DNA of 64,000 bases, from contig NZ_JANHLE010000006.1 of assembly GCF_028682475.1 (NCBI RefSeq), positions 1 to 64,000 of the forward strand, in the 5' to 3' direction. Position numbers and translations under genes: made by a program. The notes beneath the pieces were generated by a model. That model saw nothing but the letters and a program-made list of their open reading frames with translations, did no database searches and was not told the origin of the DNA. Of this stretch, positions 34,426-44,351 are shown in pieces. Origin of the DNA: Pseudomonas putida. GTDB lineage: Bacteria; Pseudomonadota; Gammaproteobacteria; Pseudomonadales; Pseudomonadaceae. Positions within the stretch are counted from its first letter, which is position 1; each line of letters starts with the position of its first letter.

Positions 34426-34607
34426 CGGCAACCGTGGCTACAGGTGAACAATCGTGTAGGCAGTATCTCATTCCACTGCACGGTACGCACCACAGGCACT
34501 GGATAAACATACACACTTTAACCCTACAAGCCCCGGCACAGCTGCCTTGCAGTACTAAAAGAGAGCGCTAAGCATTTGAACAAAAAAGGATTTCTTCAAA
34601 TGAGCGC

Positions 34608-34635
34608 TTGACACCCCAGCGCATAACTGTAGAAT
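34608..34635 (+). promoter_or_regulatory. Sigma-70 promoter of first initiator tRNA
   Basis: TTGACA (34608-34613) and TAGAAT (34630-34635) are separated by 16 bases, and the -10 ends 12 bases before the tRNA. Confidence 0.85.
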
Positions 34636-34647
34636 TCATCTCACAGG

Positions 34648-34724
<77 letters not shown>

Positions 34725-34729
34725 GATTA

Positions 34730-34765
34730 AGAAAAGGCCACTCTTCGGAGTGGCCTTTTTCTTTG
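34730..34765 (+). terminator. Terminator of first initiator tRNA
   Basis: AAAAGGCCACTC TTCG GAGTGGCC TTTTTC forms a strong hairpin with a UUCG tetraloop. Confidence 0.92.
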
Positions 34766-34815
34766 CCTGAAGAAAGTGCTCAGGCATAAATTTATTGTAA
34801 ATCAACAATTAAGCG

Positions 34816-34843
34816 TTGACAGCCTAGCCAAAGGCTGTAGAAT
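34816..34843 (+). promoter_or_regulatory. Sigma-70 promoter of second initiator tRNA
   Basis: TTGACA (34816-34821) and TAGAAT (34838-34843) are separated by 16 bases. Confidence 0.85.
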
Positions 34844-34856
34844 CCGCCACATCAGA

Positions 34857-34933
<77 letters not shown>

Positions 34934-34938
34934 AACAA

Positions 34939-34977
34939 CAGAAAAGGCCACTTTGCAAAAAGTGGCCTTTTTTGCAT
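34939..34977 (+). terminator. Terminator of second initiator tRNA
   Basis: GAAAAGGCCACTTTGCAAAAAGTGGCCTTTTTT: an inverted repeat with a poly-U tail. It isolates the tRNA from mprF downstream. Confidence 0.9.
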
Positions 34978-35141
34978 CTGCGATTCAGCCTCCCCGCCCC
35001 AAGCCCCTGCGGCAATATAAATTTTCTTTAACTATCCTCCAGGCAGGCAGCGGCCCGATCATAGTCGCCACTACTTTCCATAGGGATTGGTACCTTGGCT
35101 GGATACGTTCCTCCTGGCGTGCACCCTCCACGAGGTGCTTG

Positions 35142-37784
35142 ATGCACAGCCAGACACCCGAAACAGAAGCGCCCGTCACCTCCGCGTTGCCCAACGCCGC
35201 CCAGCATTTACGCTGGCTTGAGCGCTTGAGCCGCTACCGCCAGCCGATCGGTCTGGCGGTGACCTTGCTGTTGTTCACCATCGCCCTGATCGCTTGCCGT
35301 CATCTACTCAGCGAACTGGACATCTATGCCCTGCATGATTCGCTGCTCAGTGTGCCGCCCGCGGCCCTGACCGGCGCATTGCTGGCAACAATCGCCGGCT
35401 TCATCATCCTGCTGAGTTACGAGTGGTCCGCCAGTCGCTATGCCGGCGTTCAGTTACCGCCCCAGACCCTGATCATGGGTGGATTCAGTGCCTTCGCCAT
35501 AGGCAACGCCATCGGCCTGTCGCTGCTCTCCGGTGGATCGGTGCGCTATCGACTGTATGCTCGCGAGGGTATAGGCGCCGCTGAAGTCGCGCGCATGACC
35601 TTGTTTGCCAGCCTCTCGCTCGGATGTGCACTGCCACCACTGGCAGCCCTGGCAACCCTGAGCAATCTGCCGGCAGCGGCGGCTGCCCTGCATCTTCCAC
35701 AAGCACTGCTGGCCAGTATTGCCGTGGCGGTGCTGGGCCTGGCGGCGCTGCTGGCCTACGGTCTGTACCGTCGACGCCTGCCGGAGCAGCCGCGGGTAGA
35801 CAACCTGCTGGTCCGCGTCGGCCGTCGCACCCTGCGCCTGCCCGGCGCACGCCTGACCGCCCTGCAATTGCTGATCACCGCCCTGGATGTTGCCGCTGCG
35901 GCGACCGTGCTGTACCTGCTGCTACCAGAAGCACCGCCGTTCGGCGCATTCCTGCTGGTCTACCTGCTGGCCCTCGCAGCCGGGGTGCTGAGCCATGTTC
36001 CCGGTGGTGTCGGGGTGTTCGAGGCGATTCTGCTGGCCGCTTTCGCCGATCAGCTGGGCGCCGCGCCCCTGGCCGCCGCTCTGCTGCTCTATCGCCTGAT
36101 CTATGTGGTATTGCCGTTGCTGCTGGCTTGCGCCTTGTTACTGGTCAACGAAGCACGACGGTTTCTGGTTACCCGTCAAGCCATCAAAGCAGCATCGGGA
36201 CTGGCGGCGCCGGTGCTGGCAGTACTGGTGTTTCTCTCTGGAGTAGTGCTGCTGTTTTCCGGCGCGACCCCAGAAATCGACGAACGCCTCGAACACCTGG
36301 GTTTTCTCATTCCTCATCGCCTGATCGACGCCTCACATTTCGGCGCCAGCCTGATCGGCGTGTTGTGCCTGCTGCTGGCTCAGGGCCTGCGCCGTCGCCT
36401 GTCTGCCGCCTGGATGCTGACCACCATCCTGCTGCTGGTCGGCGCCCTGCTCTCGCTACTTAAAGGCTTTGACTGGGAGGAAGCCAGCATCCTGACCTTT
36501 ACAGCCTGCCTGCTGGCGCTGTTCCGGCGCTCCTTCTACCGCCCCAGCCGCTTGCTGGAACTGCCCTTCTCGCCGGTCTATCTGGTAGCCAGCGCTTGCG
36601 TCATTGGCGCGTCGATCTGGCTGCTGCTGTTCGCCTATCAGGATGTGCCTTACAGCCATCAACTGTGGTGGCAATTCACCCTGGATGCCGACGCTCCACG
36701 CGGGCTGCGCTCGGCGCTGGGCAGCGCGGTACTGCTGGTGGCGGTCGCGCTGACCTGGTTGCTGCGCACCGCACGCCCGGTGATTCACCTGCCAAATACC
36801 GAGGAGCTGCAGCGCGCCAACCATATTCTGCAGGCTTCGGACCAACCGGATGGCGGCCTGGCGCTGACGGGAGACAAGGCATTGCTGTTCCACCCCGATG
36901 ACGACGCCTTCCTTATGTACGCCCACCGTGGCCGCAGCCTTGTCGCCCTGTACGACCCTATCGGCCCCGCGCACAAGCGAGCCGAGATGATCTGGCAGTT
37001 CCGCGACCTGTGTGACGTGCACCACGCCCGCCCGGTGTTCTACCAGGTGCGCGCCGAGAACCTGCCGTTCTATATGGATATCGGCCTGACCGCGATCAAG
37101 CTCGGCGAAGAGGCACGGGTCGACCTCAAGCGCTTTGACCTGGACGCCAAGGGCAAGGAGATGAAAGACCTGCGCTACACCTGGAACCGCGGTGGCCGCG
37201 ACGGTCTGAGCCTGGAAGTGCATGAACCGGGGCAAGCACCACTGGAGGAACTCAAGGTCATCTCCGACGCCTGGCTGAGCGGCAAGAATGTGCGTGAGAA
37301 AGGTTTCTCGCTGGGCCGCTTCAGCCCCGAGTACCTGCAACATTTCCGGATTGCCCTGATCCGCTTCGAGGGTCGCCCGGTAGCCTTTGCCAACTTGCTC
37401 GAAACCCACAGCCGCGAACTGGCCAGCCTCGATCTGATGCGTGCTCACCCACAGGCGCCGAAGCTGACCATGGAATTCATGATGATCGGCCTGATCCAAC
37501 ACTATAAGCAGCAGGCCTACGCCCGTTTCAGCCTGGGCATGGTGCCACTCTCAGGCCTGCAACCGCGCCGTGGCGCACCGTTGACCCAACGCCTGGGCTC
37601 GATCGTGTTCCAGCGTGGCGAGCAGCTCTATAACTTCCAGGGCCTCAGACGCTTCAAGGACAAGTTCCAGCCTGACTGGGAACCCCGTTACATGGCCGTG
37701 CCTGCCGGACTCGATCCGCTGGTGGCACTGGCTGACACCGCCGCCCTGATCGCCGGCGGCCTGACTGGATTGGTGAAACGCTGA
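35142..37784 (+). CDS. mprF: Aminoacyl-phosphatidylglycerol synthase/flippase (MprF family)
   Basis: An 880-residue MprF protein. The first 510 residues or so form a polytopic flippase-like domain, and the C-terminal portion (about 530-870) is the DUF2156 synthase that transfers an amino acid from aminoacyl-tRNA to phosphatidylglycerol. Start at ATG 35142 (MHSQTPETEAP), with GAGGTG upstream. The P. aeruginosa orthologue makes alanyl-PG, lowering negative charge at the membrane. The next gene overlaps by one base and would be the cognate hydrolase. The amino acid used here, Ala or Lys, cannot be told from sequence. Confidence 0.93.
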   Translation: MHSQTPETEAPVTSALPNAAQHLRWLERLSRYRQPIGLAVTLLLFTIALIACRHLLSELDIYALHDSLLSVPPAALTGALLATIAGFIILLSYEWSASRYAGVQLPPQTLIMGGFSAFAIGNAIGLSLLSGGSVRYRLYAREGIGAAEVARMTLFASLSLGCALPPLAALATLSNLPAAAAALHLPQALLASIAVAVLGLAALLAYGLYRRRLPEQPRVDNLLVRVGRRTLRLPGARLTALQLLITALDVAAAATVLYLLLPEAPPFGAFLLVYLLALAAGVLSHVPGGVGVFEAILLAAFADQLGAAPLAAALLLYRLIYVVLPLLLACALLLVNEARRFLVTRQAIKAASGLAAPVLAVLVFLSGVVLLFSGATPEIDERLEHLGFLIPHRLIDASHFGASLIGVLCLLLAQGLRRRLSAAWMLTTILLLVGALLSLLKGFDWEEASILTFTACLLALFRRSFYRPSRLLELPFSPVYLVASACVIGASIWLLLFAYQDVPYSHQLWWQFTLDADAPRGLRSALGSAVLLVAVALTWLLRTARPVIHLPNTEELQRANHILQASDQPDGGLALTGDKALLFHPDDDAFLMYAHRGRSLVALYDPIGPAHKRAEMIWQFRDLCDVHHARPVFYQVRAENLPFYMDIGLTAIKLGEEARVDLKRFDLDAKGKEMKDLRYTWNRGGRDGLSLEVHEPGQAPLEELKVISDAWLSGKNVREKGFSLGRFSPEYLQHFRIALIRFEGRPVAFANLLETHSRELASLDLMRAHPQAPKLTMEFMMIGLIQHYKQQAYARFSLGMVPLSGLQPRRGAPLTQRLGSIVFQRGEQLYNFQGLRRFKDKFQPDWEPRYMAVPAGLDPLVALADTAALIAGGLTGLVKR

Positions 37785-39076
37785 TGATTCGACGCTATTG
37801 GTTACACCTTCTGGCCACACTGCTCCTGGGCTTGCTGGTCGCAGCTTTGGGCTTCTGGCTGTGGACCCGTCCAGCGCCTGAGCCGCGCCTGGAACACTTG
37901 ACGCTGGGCGATGGCAGCAGCCTGATCCGGGTTACCCCGGGCAGCCACGCCAAAGCCCGGGTGGCTATTGCCGTGCCCCAGGATCAGGCCCTGACGAATA
38001 AACAACTGCTGAACCTGAGTCAGAGCGGCGAAGCGCAGCTGGTTCAGGTGATCCTGCCGCCAGCCGACTGCACCTTGCAAAAAGCCGCCGTGCAACAGGC
38101 CCTGCAACAACTGCAAGGCCCGGCAACCCTGGTAGCCGGTATCGGCCCTGGCGCGGCCCAAGCCTGGGACTGGCTGGCAGGCCAGAGCGATGACAAGGCC
38201 CAGGCCATCTCGGTAGATTTCAGCATCGAACGCCCGGGCTGCGCCACCCCACTGCCCAAGTCGGCAGCTCACGGCCACTGGAGCGTTGCCTGGAACGACA
38301 ACCCGGACGACGCCAGCGCCGCCTTCGTACGCGATCAGGCCAACGCCGAAACCAGCATCAGCGATTACGACATCCACCTGCCGCAAGTGCTCAAGGCACA
38401 GCTTACCCAGGCTCTGGTGGGTGAAGAGGGCAACGCCATGAGCATCCCGGTGGTCGAAGTCCCGGCCGGCCAGACCACCGACACCGTGACCCTGTTCCTC
38501 TCCGGCGATGGTGGCTGGCGTGACCTGGACCGCGACGTGGCTGGCGAAATGGCCAAGCTTGGCTATCCAGTGGTCGGCATCGACACCCTGCGCTACTACT
38601 GGCAGCACAAGACGCCGGAGCAAAGCGCCATTGACCTGTCGGAGCTGATGCAGCACTACCGCCAGAAATGGGGCACCAAGCGTTTCGTACTGACCGGCTA
38701 CTCCTTTGGCGCAGACGTCTTGCCGGCGATCTACAACCGTCTTCCCGCTGAAGACCAGCAACGGGTTGACGCCGTCATCCTGCTGGCCTTCGCTCGCAGC
38801 GGCAGTTTCGAGATCGAAGTCGAAGGCTGGCTGGGCAACGCCGGCAAGGAAGCCCCTACCGGCCCGGAAATGGCCAAACTGCCAGCGGCGAAAGTGATCT
38901 GCATCTACGGCGAAGAAGAGGCCGATGAAAGTGGCTGCACCGACCACACCGCGGTTGGCGAACGCCTGAAGCTGCCGGGTGGGCATCATTTCGACGAGAA
39001 TTACCCGGCGCTGGCCAAGCGCCTGATCAGTGATATCGAAAATCGCCAGGGCAAGACCAGCGTTGCTGAGCACTGA
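37784..39076 (+). CDS. Periplasmic aminoacyl-PG hydrolase (AcvB/VirJ family)
   Basis: A 430-residue AcvB/VirJ-family protein. An N-terminal membrane anchor lies at about 8-27, followed by a periplasmic alpha/beta-hydrolase-like fold. The nucleophile motif GYSFGAD (Ser about 307) is clear, as is a late HHFDENYPALA stretch (conserved C-terminal His). The P. aeruginosa counterpart PA0919 hydrolyses alanyl-PG made by PA0920. The one-base overlap with mprF supports the same pairing. The IAVPQDQAL and VDTLRYYWQHKTPEQ stretches are typical of the family. Confidence 0.88.
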   Translation: MIRRYWLHLLATLLLGLLVAALGFWLWTRPAPEPRLEHLTLGDGSSLIRVTPGSHAKARVAIAVPQDQALTNKQLLNLSQSGEAQLVQVILPPADCTLQKAAVQQALQQLQGPATLVAGIGPGAAQAWDWLAGQSDDKAQAISVDFSIERPGCATPLPKSAAHGHWSVAWNDNPDDASAAFVRDQANAETSISDYDIHLPQVLKAQLTQALVGEEGNAMSIPVVEVPAGQTTDTVTLFLSGDGGWRDLDRDVAGEMAKLGYPVVGIDTLRYYWQHKTPEQSAIDLSELMQHYRQKWGTKRFVLTGYSFGADVLPAIYNRLPAEDQQRVDAVILLAFARSGSFEIEVEGWLGNAGKEAPTGPEMAKLPAAKVICIYGEEEADESGCTDHTAVGERLKLPGGHHFDENYPALAKRLISDIENRQGKTSVAEH

Positions 39077-39080
39077 TTCC

Positions 39081-39151
39081 TGTGGGAGCGGGCTTGCCCC
39101 GCGATGCGATTTGACTGACAGACCGCAATCGCGGGGCAAGCCCGCTCCCAC
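39081..39151. repeat. REP doublet with conserved spacer
   Basis: REP arms at about 39081-39105 and 39128-39151 flank TTTGACTGACAGACCGCAA, the reverse complement of the spacer core in the doublets at 22498 and 46291. It lies between the convergent hydrolase and kup genes. Confidence 0.9.
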
Positions 39152-39159
39152 CGCGCAGG

Positions 39160-41058
39160 TCAAATCTCGACTTGCGTTCCCAGCTCGATCACCCGATTCA
39201 ACGGCAGGTTGAAGAAACGCAACGTGCCATTGGCGTTCTTCAACAGAAACGCAAACAACATCGCCCGCCAACGCGCCATCCCCACCAGCCGCGAAGGGAT
39301 CACCGTCTCGCGGCTGAGGAAATAGGTGGTGCGCATCGGACTGAAGTCCAGGCCCTCCAGATGGCACAGCTTCAGCGCCCCGGGCACATCGGGTTCGTCC
39401 ATGAAGCCGAAATGCAGTAATACCCGGTAGAAGCCCTCCCCATAGGCTTCGACTTCGAACTGCTGCTGCGCCGGAACTCTCGGCGTGTCCTCAGTGACCA
39501 CTGTGAGCAACACCACCTGGTGATGCAGCACCTGGTTATGCAGCATGTTGTGCAACAAGGCATGAGGTACGGCATCGGCACGCGCCGACAGAAACACTGC
39601 AGTGCCCTCGACCCGGTGCGGTGGCTGCACGCGAATGCTGCTAATGAACAGCGGCAGCGGCAGGCTGCCCTCGTCCAGGCGTTCGACCAGAATCTGTTTG
39701 CCACGCTTCCAGGTCGTCATCAGCGCGAACAAGGCAATCCCCGCCAGCACCGGAAAGGCCCCGCCCTGCACCACTTTCGGTACGTTGGCGGCAAAGAACA
39801 GGCCGTCAACCAGCAAAAAGCCAAGCAACACCGGTACCGCCAGTACGGGTGGCCATTTCCACAGCAAGAGCATGACGGAAGACACCAGCAGGGTGGTCAT
39901 CAGCATGGTCCCGGTCACTGCCACGCCATAAGCCGAGGCCAGCGCATCGGACGACTCGAAGCCGAGCACCAGGAGGATCACCCCGACCATCAATGCCCAG
40001 TTCACCGCACCGATGTAGATCTGCCCCTGTTCGTGGCTTGAGGTGTGCTGGATCTGCATGCGCGGTACATAACCCAGCTGGATCGCCTGGCGAGTCAGGG
40101 AGAAGGCTCCGGAAATCACCGCCTGTGAGGCAATCACGGTCGCCAGGGTGGACAGGCCGACCAGAGGAATCAACGCCCAGGCGGGGGCCAATAGATAGAA
40201 GGGGTTACGCGCCGCCTCAGGGTTCTGCAACAGCATGGCGCCCTGGCCGAAGTAGTTCAGCACCAGGGCCGGCAGTACCAACACGAACCAGGCCCGGGCA
40301 ATCGGCTTGCGGCCGAAGTGGCCCATGTCGGCATACAACGCCTCGGCGCCGGTCAGGGCCAGGACTACAGCGCCGAGGATTGCCACCCCCATCCCCGGAT
40401 GAAGAATGAAGAAGCGCACCGCCCAGACCGGGTTGATTGCCTTGAGCACTTCTGGGCTCTGGGAGATACCGTGAACGCCCAACGCCGCCAGGACCAGAAA
40501 CCAGGTGACCATTACCGGCCCGAACAGAATACCGATCCGCGCGGTGCCATGCTTCTGGATCAGAAACAACGCCACCAGCACCACCAAGGCTATAGGCACC
40601 ACCCAGTGATCGATACCGTCGAAGGCCAGCTCCATGCCCTCCACTGCCGACAACACTGAAATGGCCGGGGTGATCATGCTGTCGCCATAAAACAGCGCCG
40701 CGCCGATCAGGCCGCAAACCACCATAACCGCTTGCAGCTTGGGATAAGGGGCCGAAGCACGCCTGGCCAAGGCGGTCAGGGCCATGGTGCCACCTTCGCC
40801 CTGATTGTCGGCACGCAGGATAAACACCATGTACTTGATCGAAACAACCCACACCAGCGACCAGAAGATCAGCGCCAGTATGCCCAGCACCCCGTCATGG
40901 TTGACCGGCACCCCGTAGTCACTGGAGAACACCTCCTTGAGGGTGTACAACGGACTGGTGCCGATATCGCCATACACCACCCCTACCGCCGCTACCAGCA
41001 GGCTCAACGGCTTCGCCGCCGAATGCCCGGAATCAGCCTGTTCGCTTGCCTGAACCAT
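39160..41058 (-). CDS. kup: Kup family potassium uptake transporter
   Basis: A 632-residue Kup/HAK/KUP transporter. Start at ATG 41058 ([12 protein letters not shown]). About 12 transmembrane helices occupy 15-440, with the family signature [16 protein letters not shown] near residues 28-43, followed by a cytosolic C-terminal domain. It mediates low-affinity K+/H+ symport. Probably monocistronic. Confidence 0.95.
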   Translation of the reverse strand: MVQASEQADSGHSAAKPLSLLVAAVGVVYGDIGTSPLYTLKEVFSSDYGVPVNHDGVLGILALIFWSLVWVVSIKYMVFILRADNQGEGGTMALTALARRASAPYPKLQAVMVVCGLIGAALFYGDSMITPAISVLSAVEGMELAFDGIDHWVVPIALVVLVALFLIQKHGTARIGILFGPVMVTWFLVLAALGVHGISQSPEVLKAINPVWAVRFFILHPGMGVAILGAVVLALTGAEALYADMGHFGRKPIARAWFVLVLPALVLNYFGQGAMLLQNPEAARNPFYLLAPAWALIPLVGLSTLATVIASQAVISGAFSLTRQAIQLGYVPRMQIQHTSSHEQGQIYIGAVNWALMVGVILLVLGFESSDALASAYGVAVTGTMLMTTLLVSSVMLLLWKWPPVLAVPVLLGFLLVDGLFFAANVPKVVQGGAFPVLAGIALFALMTTWKRGKQILVERLDEGSLPLPLFISSIRVQPPHRVEGTAVFLSARADAVPHALLHNMLHNQVLHHQVVLLTVVTEDTPRVPAQQQFEVEAYGEGFYRVLLHFGFMDEPDVPGALKLCHLEGLDFSPMRTTYFLSRETVIPSRLVGMARWRAMLFAFLLKNANGTLRFFNLPLNRVIELGTQVEI

Positions 41059-41265
41059 CCGCCACTCCCGCAACCAAGACCCTTGGGGCCGGTAAAATTC
41101 ACGTCAGACGCTGAGACTTTAGCTACCGCACCGCTGGCGCCAACAGGACCCGATAGAAACACAGGCATATAGCCGCGAAGCATAGCCCAGGGTACAGCAC
41201 ATGACTGCTAGCTAAGTGACATCACAGCCGTTAGGATTGCGCATTTTTCGATCAGGGAGCGGTAC

Positions 41266-42120
41266 ATGCGTCACCTCAGGAGCCTTACCCGAACGCTGCA
41301 CAAACAGGATATTGAGGGCATTACCTTTCATTTTGATCCGCACCATCACCAGGAACTTGCCAGTGCCGTTCGACGCTTCCTGGCAACACCGGCACAACAC
41401 ACCCCGCTGGACACCCCGGAAGCGACCCGCGGCGTTTTCCTGCTCGAAGGTGAGCGCAAATGGGTCCTCAAGCACAATCGCCTGACCCATTGGAAAAAGC
41501 AGCTGCAGAACTACCTGGGCCTGAAGAAGGCTTTCGGCCTGCATGATCTGACCAACGAATTCATCAACCTGTCGGCGGTATCCGCTAAATCGGCCTGCGC
41601 CCCCAGCGTTGCTGCCTTTGGCTACAAAGGGCGGTTTCCGTTTCTCAAGGAAGAATACTTGCTGGTCGGCTTCCTGGACGATCATTGCAGCGTTGATGAT
41701 CGCTTGATCGCCCACCCTGAACAGGCCTCAACATTGCTGCCACAGGTTTTCGATCTGTTCGCACGCATGCTCGATGAAGGCTTCGTGCACATGGACCCTC
41801 ACCCGAAGAACATCCTGATCGCCCCCGATGGCCAGCTGCGCTTGATCGATTTCGAGTGCTGCGCACACTCGGTGATTGATCGCGATTTCAGCCTGGGTTT
41901 TTTAATGGGTTACTTTTTCCACTACTGGATCAAGCGCTTCATCAGCATGGACGACTACCGCACTTGCTGTGAAAACTACCTGAAGGCCGAGCAGCCAGCA
42001 TTGGACCGCAGTATCTTCATGCCTGTTTTCGAGCGTTTTCTCACAGGAAAAGTATCCCGTACAACACGTTACGCGATCCTCACCAGCCCGAAGGCGCAAG
42101 CGGCGTTCAAGGCGCAGTAA
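41266..42120 (+). CDS. Orphan kinase-fold protein (WaaP/Kdo-kinase-like)
   Basis: A 284-residue protein with a complete protein-kinase-like core. It has the ATP-anchoring Lys in FLLEGERKWVLKHNR (about 65-80), the catalytic loop HMDPHPKNIL (about 171-180, HxDxxxxN) and the metal-binding LRLIDFECC (about 189-197). This places it near the LPS kinase (WaaP/KdkA/RfaP) or ABC1/RIO-like groups. No LPS biosynthesis genes are adjacent (kup and rimO flank it), so the substrate is unknown. The start ATG 41266 has GGGAG upstream. Confidence 0.8.
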   Translation: MRHLRSLTRTLHKQDIEGITFHFDPHHHQELASAVRRFLATPAQHTPLDTPEATRGVFLLEGERKWVLKHNRLTHWKKQLQNYLGLKKAFGLHDLTNEFINLSAVSAKSACAPSVAAFGYKGRFPFLKEEYLLVGFLDDHCSVDDRLIAHPEQASTLLPQVFDLFARMLDEGFVHMDPHPKNILIAPDGQLRLIDFECCAHSVIDRDFSLGFLMGYFFHYWIKRFISMDDYRTCCENYLKAEQPALDRSIFMPVFERFLTGKVSRTTRYAILTSPKAQAAFKAQ

Positions 42121-42322
42121 CCCCTATGCCCCCTAGACGGCGGTAGAAAGCCGCTTTGCTGGAGCCTGGCCGCGTAAAGCACTCGTCGTATTTCCCCGTT
42201 TAAAGCTGGTCAACTCCGTTGCGCACCGCTAGAATTGCGCACTTTTTGATCAGAGGCGCTGCTAGCGCCCAACAGGACAGCGGCGCTTGCGCACGGCTGT
42301 CCCCATTACACCGAGGTTAGTC

Positions 42323-43660
42323 ATGTCCACCACTCCTGCGCCAACCACGCCAAAGGTCGGCTTCGTTTCCCTAGGCTGCCCCAAAGCCCTGGTCGATTCC
42401 GAGCGCATCCTGACCCAGCTGCGCATGGAAGGCTATGAAGTCGTGCCCACCTATCAGGATGCCGATGTGGTGGTGGTCAACACCTGTGGCTTCATCGACA
42501 GCGCCAAGGCCGAGTCCCTGGAAGTGATCGGCGAGGCCATCAAGGAAAACGGCAAGGTCATCGTCACCGGCTGCATGGGTGTAGAGGAAGGCAGCATCCG
42601 TGACGTGCACCCGAGCGTACTGGCCGTGACCGGTCCGCAGCAGTACGAGCAGGTGGTCAACGCTGTGCACGAAGTGGTACCGCCGCGCCAGGATCACAAC
42701 CCGCTGATCGACCTGGTGCCACCACAGGGCGTCAAGCTGACCCCACGTCACTACGCCTACCTGAAGATTTCCGAAGGCTGCAACCACAGTTGCAGCTTCT
42801 GCATCATCCCGTCGATGCGCGGCAAGCTGGTCAGCCGTCCGGTCGGTGAAGTGCTCAGCGAAGCCGAGCGCCTGGTCAAGGCCGGGGTCAAGGAAATCCT
42901 GGTGATCTCCCAGGACACCAGCGCCTATGGCGTCGATGTCAAATACAAGACCGACTTCTGGAACGGTCGCCCGGTCAAGACCCGCATGCTCGAACTGTGC
43001 GAAGCACTGAGCAGCCTGGGCGCCTGGGTTCGCCTGCACTACGTTTATCCGTACCCGAACGTCGACGACATCATTCCGCTGATGGCGGCCGGCAAAGTCC
43101 TGCCGTACCTGGACATCCCGTTCCAGCACGCCAGCCCGAAAGTGCTCAAGTCGATGAAACGTCCGGCCTTTGAAGACCGGACCCTGGCGCGTATCAAGAA
43201 ATGGCGCGAACAGTGCCCTGAGCTGATCATCCGCTCCACCTTCATCGTCGGCTTCCCGGGCGAAACCGAAGAAGACTTCCAGTACCTGCTCGACTGGCTG
43301 ACCGAAGCCCAGCTCGACCGCGTCGGCTGCTTCCAGTACTCGCCCGTCGAAGGCGCTCCGGCCAACGACCTGGGCCTGGAAGTCGTCCCCGATGACGTCA
43401 AGCAAGCGCGCTGGGACCGTTTCATGGCCCACCAGCAGGCGATCAGCAGTGCCCGCCTGCAACTGCGCATCGGCCGCGAAATCGACGTGCTGATCGACGA
43501 AGTGGAAGAAGAAGGCTCGGTAGGCCGCAGCTACTTCGACGCCCCGGAGATCGACGGCAACGTGTTCATCGATGGCAACCACGGCTTCAAGCCGGGTGAC
43601 ACCGTGCGCTGCCGGGTCACCGACGCCGACGAGTACGACATGTGGGCTGAACCGATCTGA
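42323..43660 (+). CDS. rimO: Ribosomal protein S12 (Asp89) methylthiotransferase
   Basis: A 445-residue MiaB/RimO-family enzyme. Start at ATG 42323 ([20 protein letters not shown]), with CGAGG upstream. An N-terminal UPF0004 domain carries three cluster cysteines (LGCPKA, VNTCGFI, TGCMGV). The radical SAM motif is CNHSCSFC (CxxxCxxC) and a C-terminal TRAM domain closes. The product methylthiolates Asp89 of S12. A strong terminator follows. Confidence 0.96.
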   Translation: MSTTPAPTTPKVGFVSLGCPKALVDSERILTQLRMEGYEVVPTYQDADVVVVNTCGFIDSAKAESLEVIGEAIKENGKVIVTGCMGVEEGSIRDVHPSVLAVTGPQQYEQVVNAVHEVVPPRQDHNPLIDLVPPQGVKLTPRHYAYLKISEGCNHSCSFCIIPSMRGKLVSRPVGEVLSEAERLVKAGVKEILVISQDTSAYGVDVKYKTDFWNGRPVKTRMLELCEALSSLGAWVRLHYVYPYPNVDDIIPLMAAGKVLPYLDIPFQHASPKVLKSMKRPAFEDRTLARIKKWREQCPELIIRSTFIVGFPGETEEDFQYLLDWLTEAQLDRVGCFQYSPVEGAPANDLGLEVVPDDVKQARWDRFMAHQQAISSARLQLRIGREIDVLIDEVEEEGSVGRSYFDAPEIDGNVFIDGNHGFKPGDTVRCRVTDADEYDMWAEPI

Positions 43661-43679
43661 TCACACCCCGCTGAAAAAT

Positions 43680-43712
43680 AGCCCTGCCGACCCTGGCGGG
43701 GCTTTTTTTTGC
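43680..43712 (+). terminator. Terminator after rimO
   Basis: AGCCCTGCC, a loop and GGCGGGGCT are followed by TTTTTTTT. It has one mispair in the stem. Confidence 0.9.
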
Positions 43713-43750
43713 AACTATCGTTTTCTCTGTTGCCCAAGGAGAGCAGAGCA

Positions 43751-44221
43751 ATGTACAGGCCTATCAGCGTGCACACCCCCAGGTTAAACGACTACCCGGA
43801 GCTGGCGCGTGTCTGGGAGGCGTCTGTACGGGCAACCCATGACTTCCTGCCCGACAGCTACATTTGCCTGTTGCGTGAGCTGCTGCTCAGCCAGTATCTG
43901 GATGCGGTGATGCTGATCTGCTGCAAGGATGCCAAGCAACGGATTACCGGTTTTGCCGGGGTTGCCGCCGGGCGCGTGGAAATGCTCTTTATCGATCCGG
44001 CTGCGCGTGGCCAGGGGCTGGGCAAACGCCTGTTGCACTACGCCATCGACGAACTCAACGCCGTTGGACTCGATGTCAACGAACAAAACCCGCAGGCGCT
44101 GGGCTTCTATTTGCACCAGGGATTCGAAGTGGTCGGCCGTTCGGAAACAGATGGCATGGGCCAACCCTACCCCTTACTGCATCTGAGGCTGATTCAGACA
44201 AAAGCCGCGCAAACCGGCTGA
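43751..44221 (+). CDS. GNAT family N-acetyltransferase
   Basis: A 156-residue GNAT protein. Start at ATG 43751 with AGGAGAG upstream. The acetyl-CoA pyrophosphate-binding motif is ARGQGLGKRLL (about 95-105), preceded by VEMLFIDPAARG. It ends with the ALGFYLHQGFEVVGR segment typical of YjaB-like acetyltransferases. Substrate unknown. Confidence 0.88.
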   Translation: MYRPISVHTPRLNDYPELARVWEASVRATHDFLPDSYICLLRELLLSQYLDAVMLICCKDAKQRITGFAGVAAGRVEMLFIDPAARGQGLGKRLLHYAIDELNAVGLDVNEQNPQALGFYLHQGFEVVGRSETDGMGQPYPLLHLRLIQTKAAQTG

Positions 44222-44351
44222 CAGAAGACGTCATACCTTTCTGAAATGCAGCGAAATCGCAGATAAATGGCCCGGCGGGCGAATGTTGCCGGACCTGGGC
44301 CCGTCCGCACGGTTACAATGGGCATCTTTCCCTATGCCTACGGCTGTCGTC

